DNA of 64,000 bases from Nodosilinea sp. FACHB-141. Lineage in GTDB: Bacteria; Cyanobacteriota; Cyanobacteriia; Phormidesmidales; Phormidesmidaceae. Position 1 is the first letter of the stretch, and each line of letters opens with the position of its first letter. Below are positions 63,991 to 64,000 of this stretch, piece by piece. The stretch covers positions 744,001-808,000 of the forward strand of contig NZ_JACJPP010000007.1 in the NCBI RefSeq assembly GCF_014696135.1, in the 5' to 3' direction. The translations under genes and the position numbers were made by a program. The notes under the pieces were generated by a model. It was not told the origin of the DNA. It saw only the letters and a program-made list of their open reading frames with translations, and made no database searches.

Positions 63991-64000
63991 CTGCCAAATT

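Overview
The window is chromosomal DNA from a cyanobacterium, probably a filamentous Leptolyngbya/Nodosilinea-like form. Evidence: chlorophyll synthase (chlG), a Psb35-like photosystem II factor, the cyanobacterial pilMNOQ arrangement without pilP, an HpsL-like polysaccharide protein, cyanobacterial small families (DUF2499, DUF3593, DUF2862), and very frequent GCGATCGC (HIP1) octamers. No rRNA, tRNA, CRISPR array, prophage or intact insertion sequence was found. Most of the window is housekeeping sequence.

Layout. 1-7.0 kb: two hybrid histidine kinases in tandem; the first carries eight 92-residue HAMP units and starts outside the window. 7.0-10.3 kb: argC (minus) and ribBA (plus). 10.3-11.9 kb: a small A/T-rich island with a membrane protein carrying an antitoxin-like tail, an overlapping PIN toxin gene, and a decayed BrnA-type antitoxin. 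11.9-16.8 kb (minus): GH57/DUF3536 protein, orphan sensor kinase, lone MNT nucleotidyltransferase. 16.9-21.4 kb (plus): exported metallo-beta-lactamase-fold protein, HpsL-like protein, a small hypothetical, an APH-like kinase. 21.4-24.0 kb (minus): sugar-type binding lipoprotein and purT. 24.4-29.6 kb: pilM-N-O-Q with a strong terminator. 30.6-34.9 kb: potA-D-B-C polyamine importer. 35.2-41.3 kb: small proteins, Psb35-like, class A PBP, chlG, an ArsA-like protein lacking the P-loop lysine, DUF2862. 41.4-50.7 kb: hisF, membrane and peptidoglycan-binding proteins, PgpH-like HD protein, two oligopeptide-type permeases, polysaccharide deacetylase overlapping a HAD phosphatase. 50.9-63.8 kb: NTF2-like, TenA with Cys, CbbY-like HAD, cysK, lepB, metG, LabA-like NYN protein, lptC, TenA without Cys, gor, DUF3593, DUF2499, csaB, gpx.

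Themes. Envelope and surface functions recur (type IV pilus, HpsL, CsaB, PBP, LptC, deacetylase, LepB), as do redox and thiamine-salvage functions (gor, gpx, two TenA types).

Two signals are not explained by ordinary annotation. First, the gene at 10498-11166 looks like a two-helix membrane protein fused to the toxin-neutralising tail of a VapB/Phd-type antitoxin, overlapping its toxin gene by four bases. Second, a family of degenerate G-rich/C-rich repeats has fixed polarity: G-rich directly after stop codons, C-rich directly before start codons that lack a Shine-Dalgarno sequence (potB, potC, dppB-like, tenA, DUF3593).
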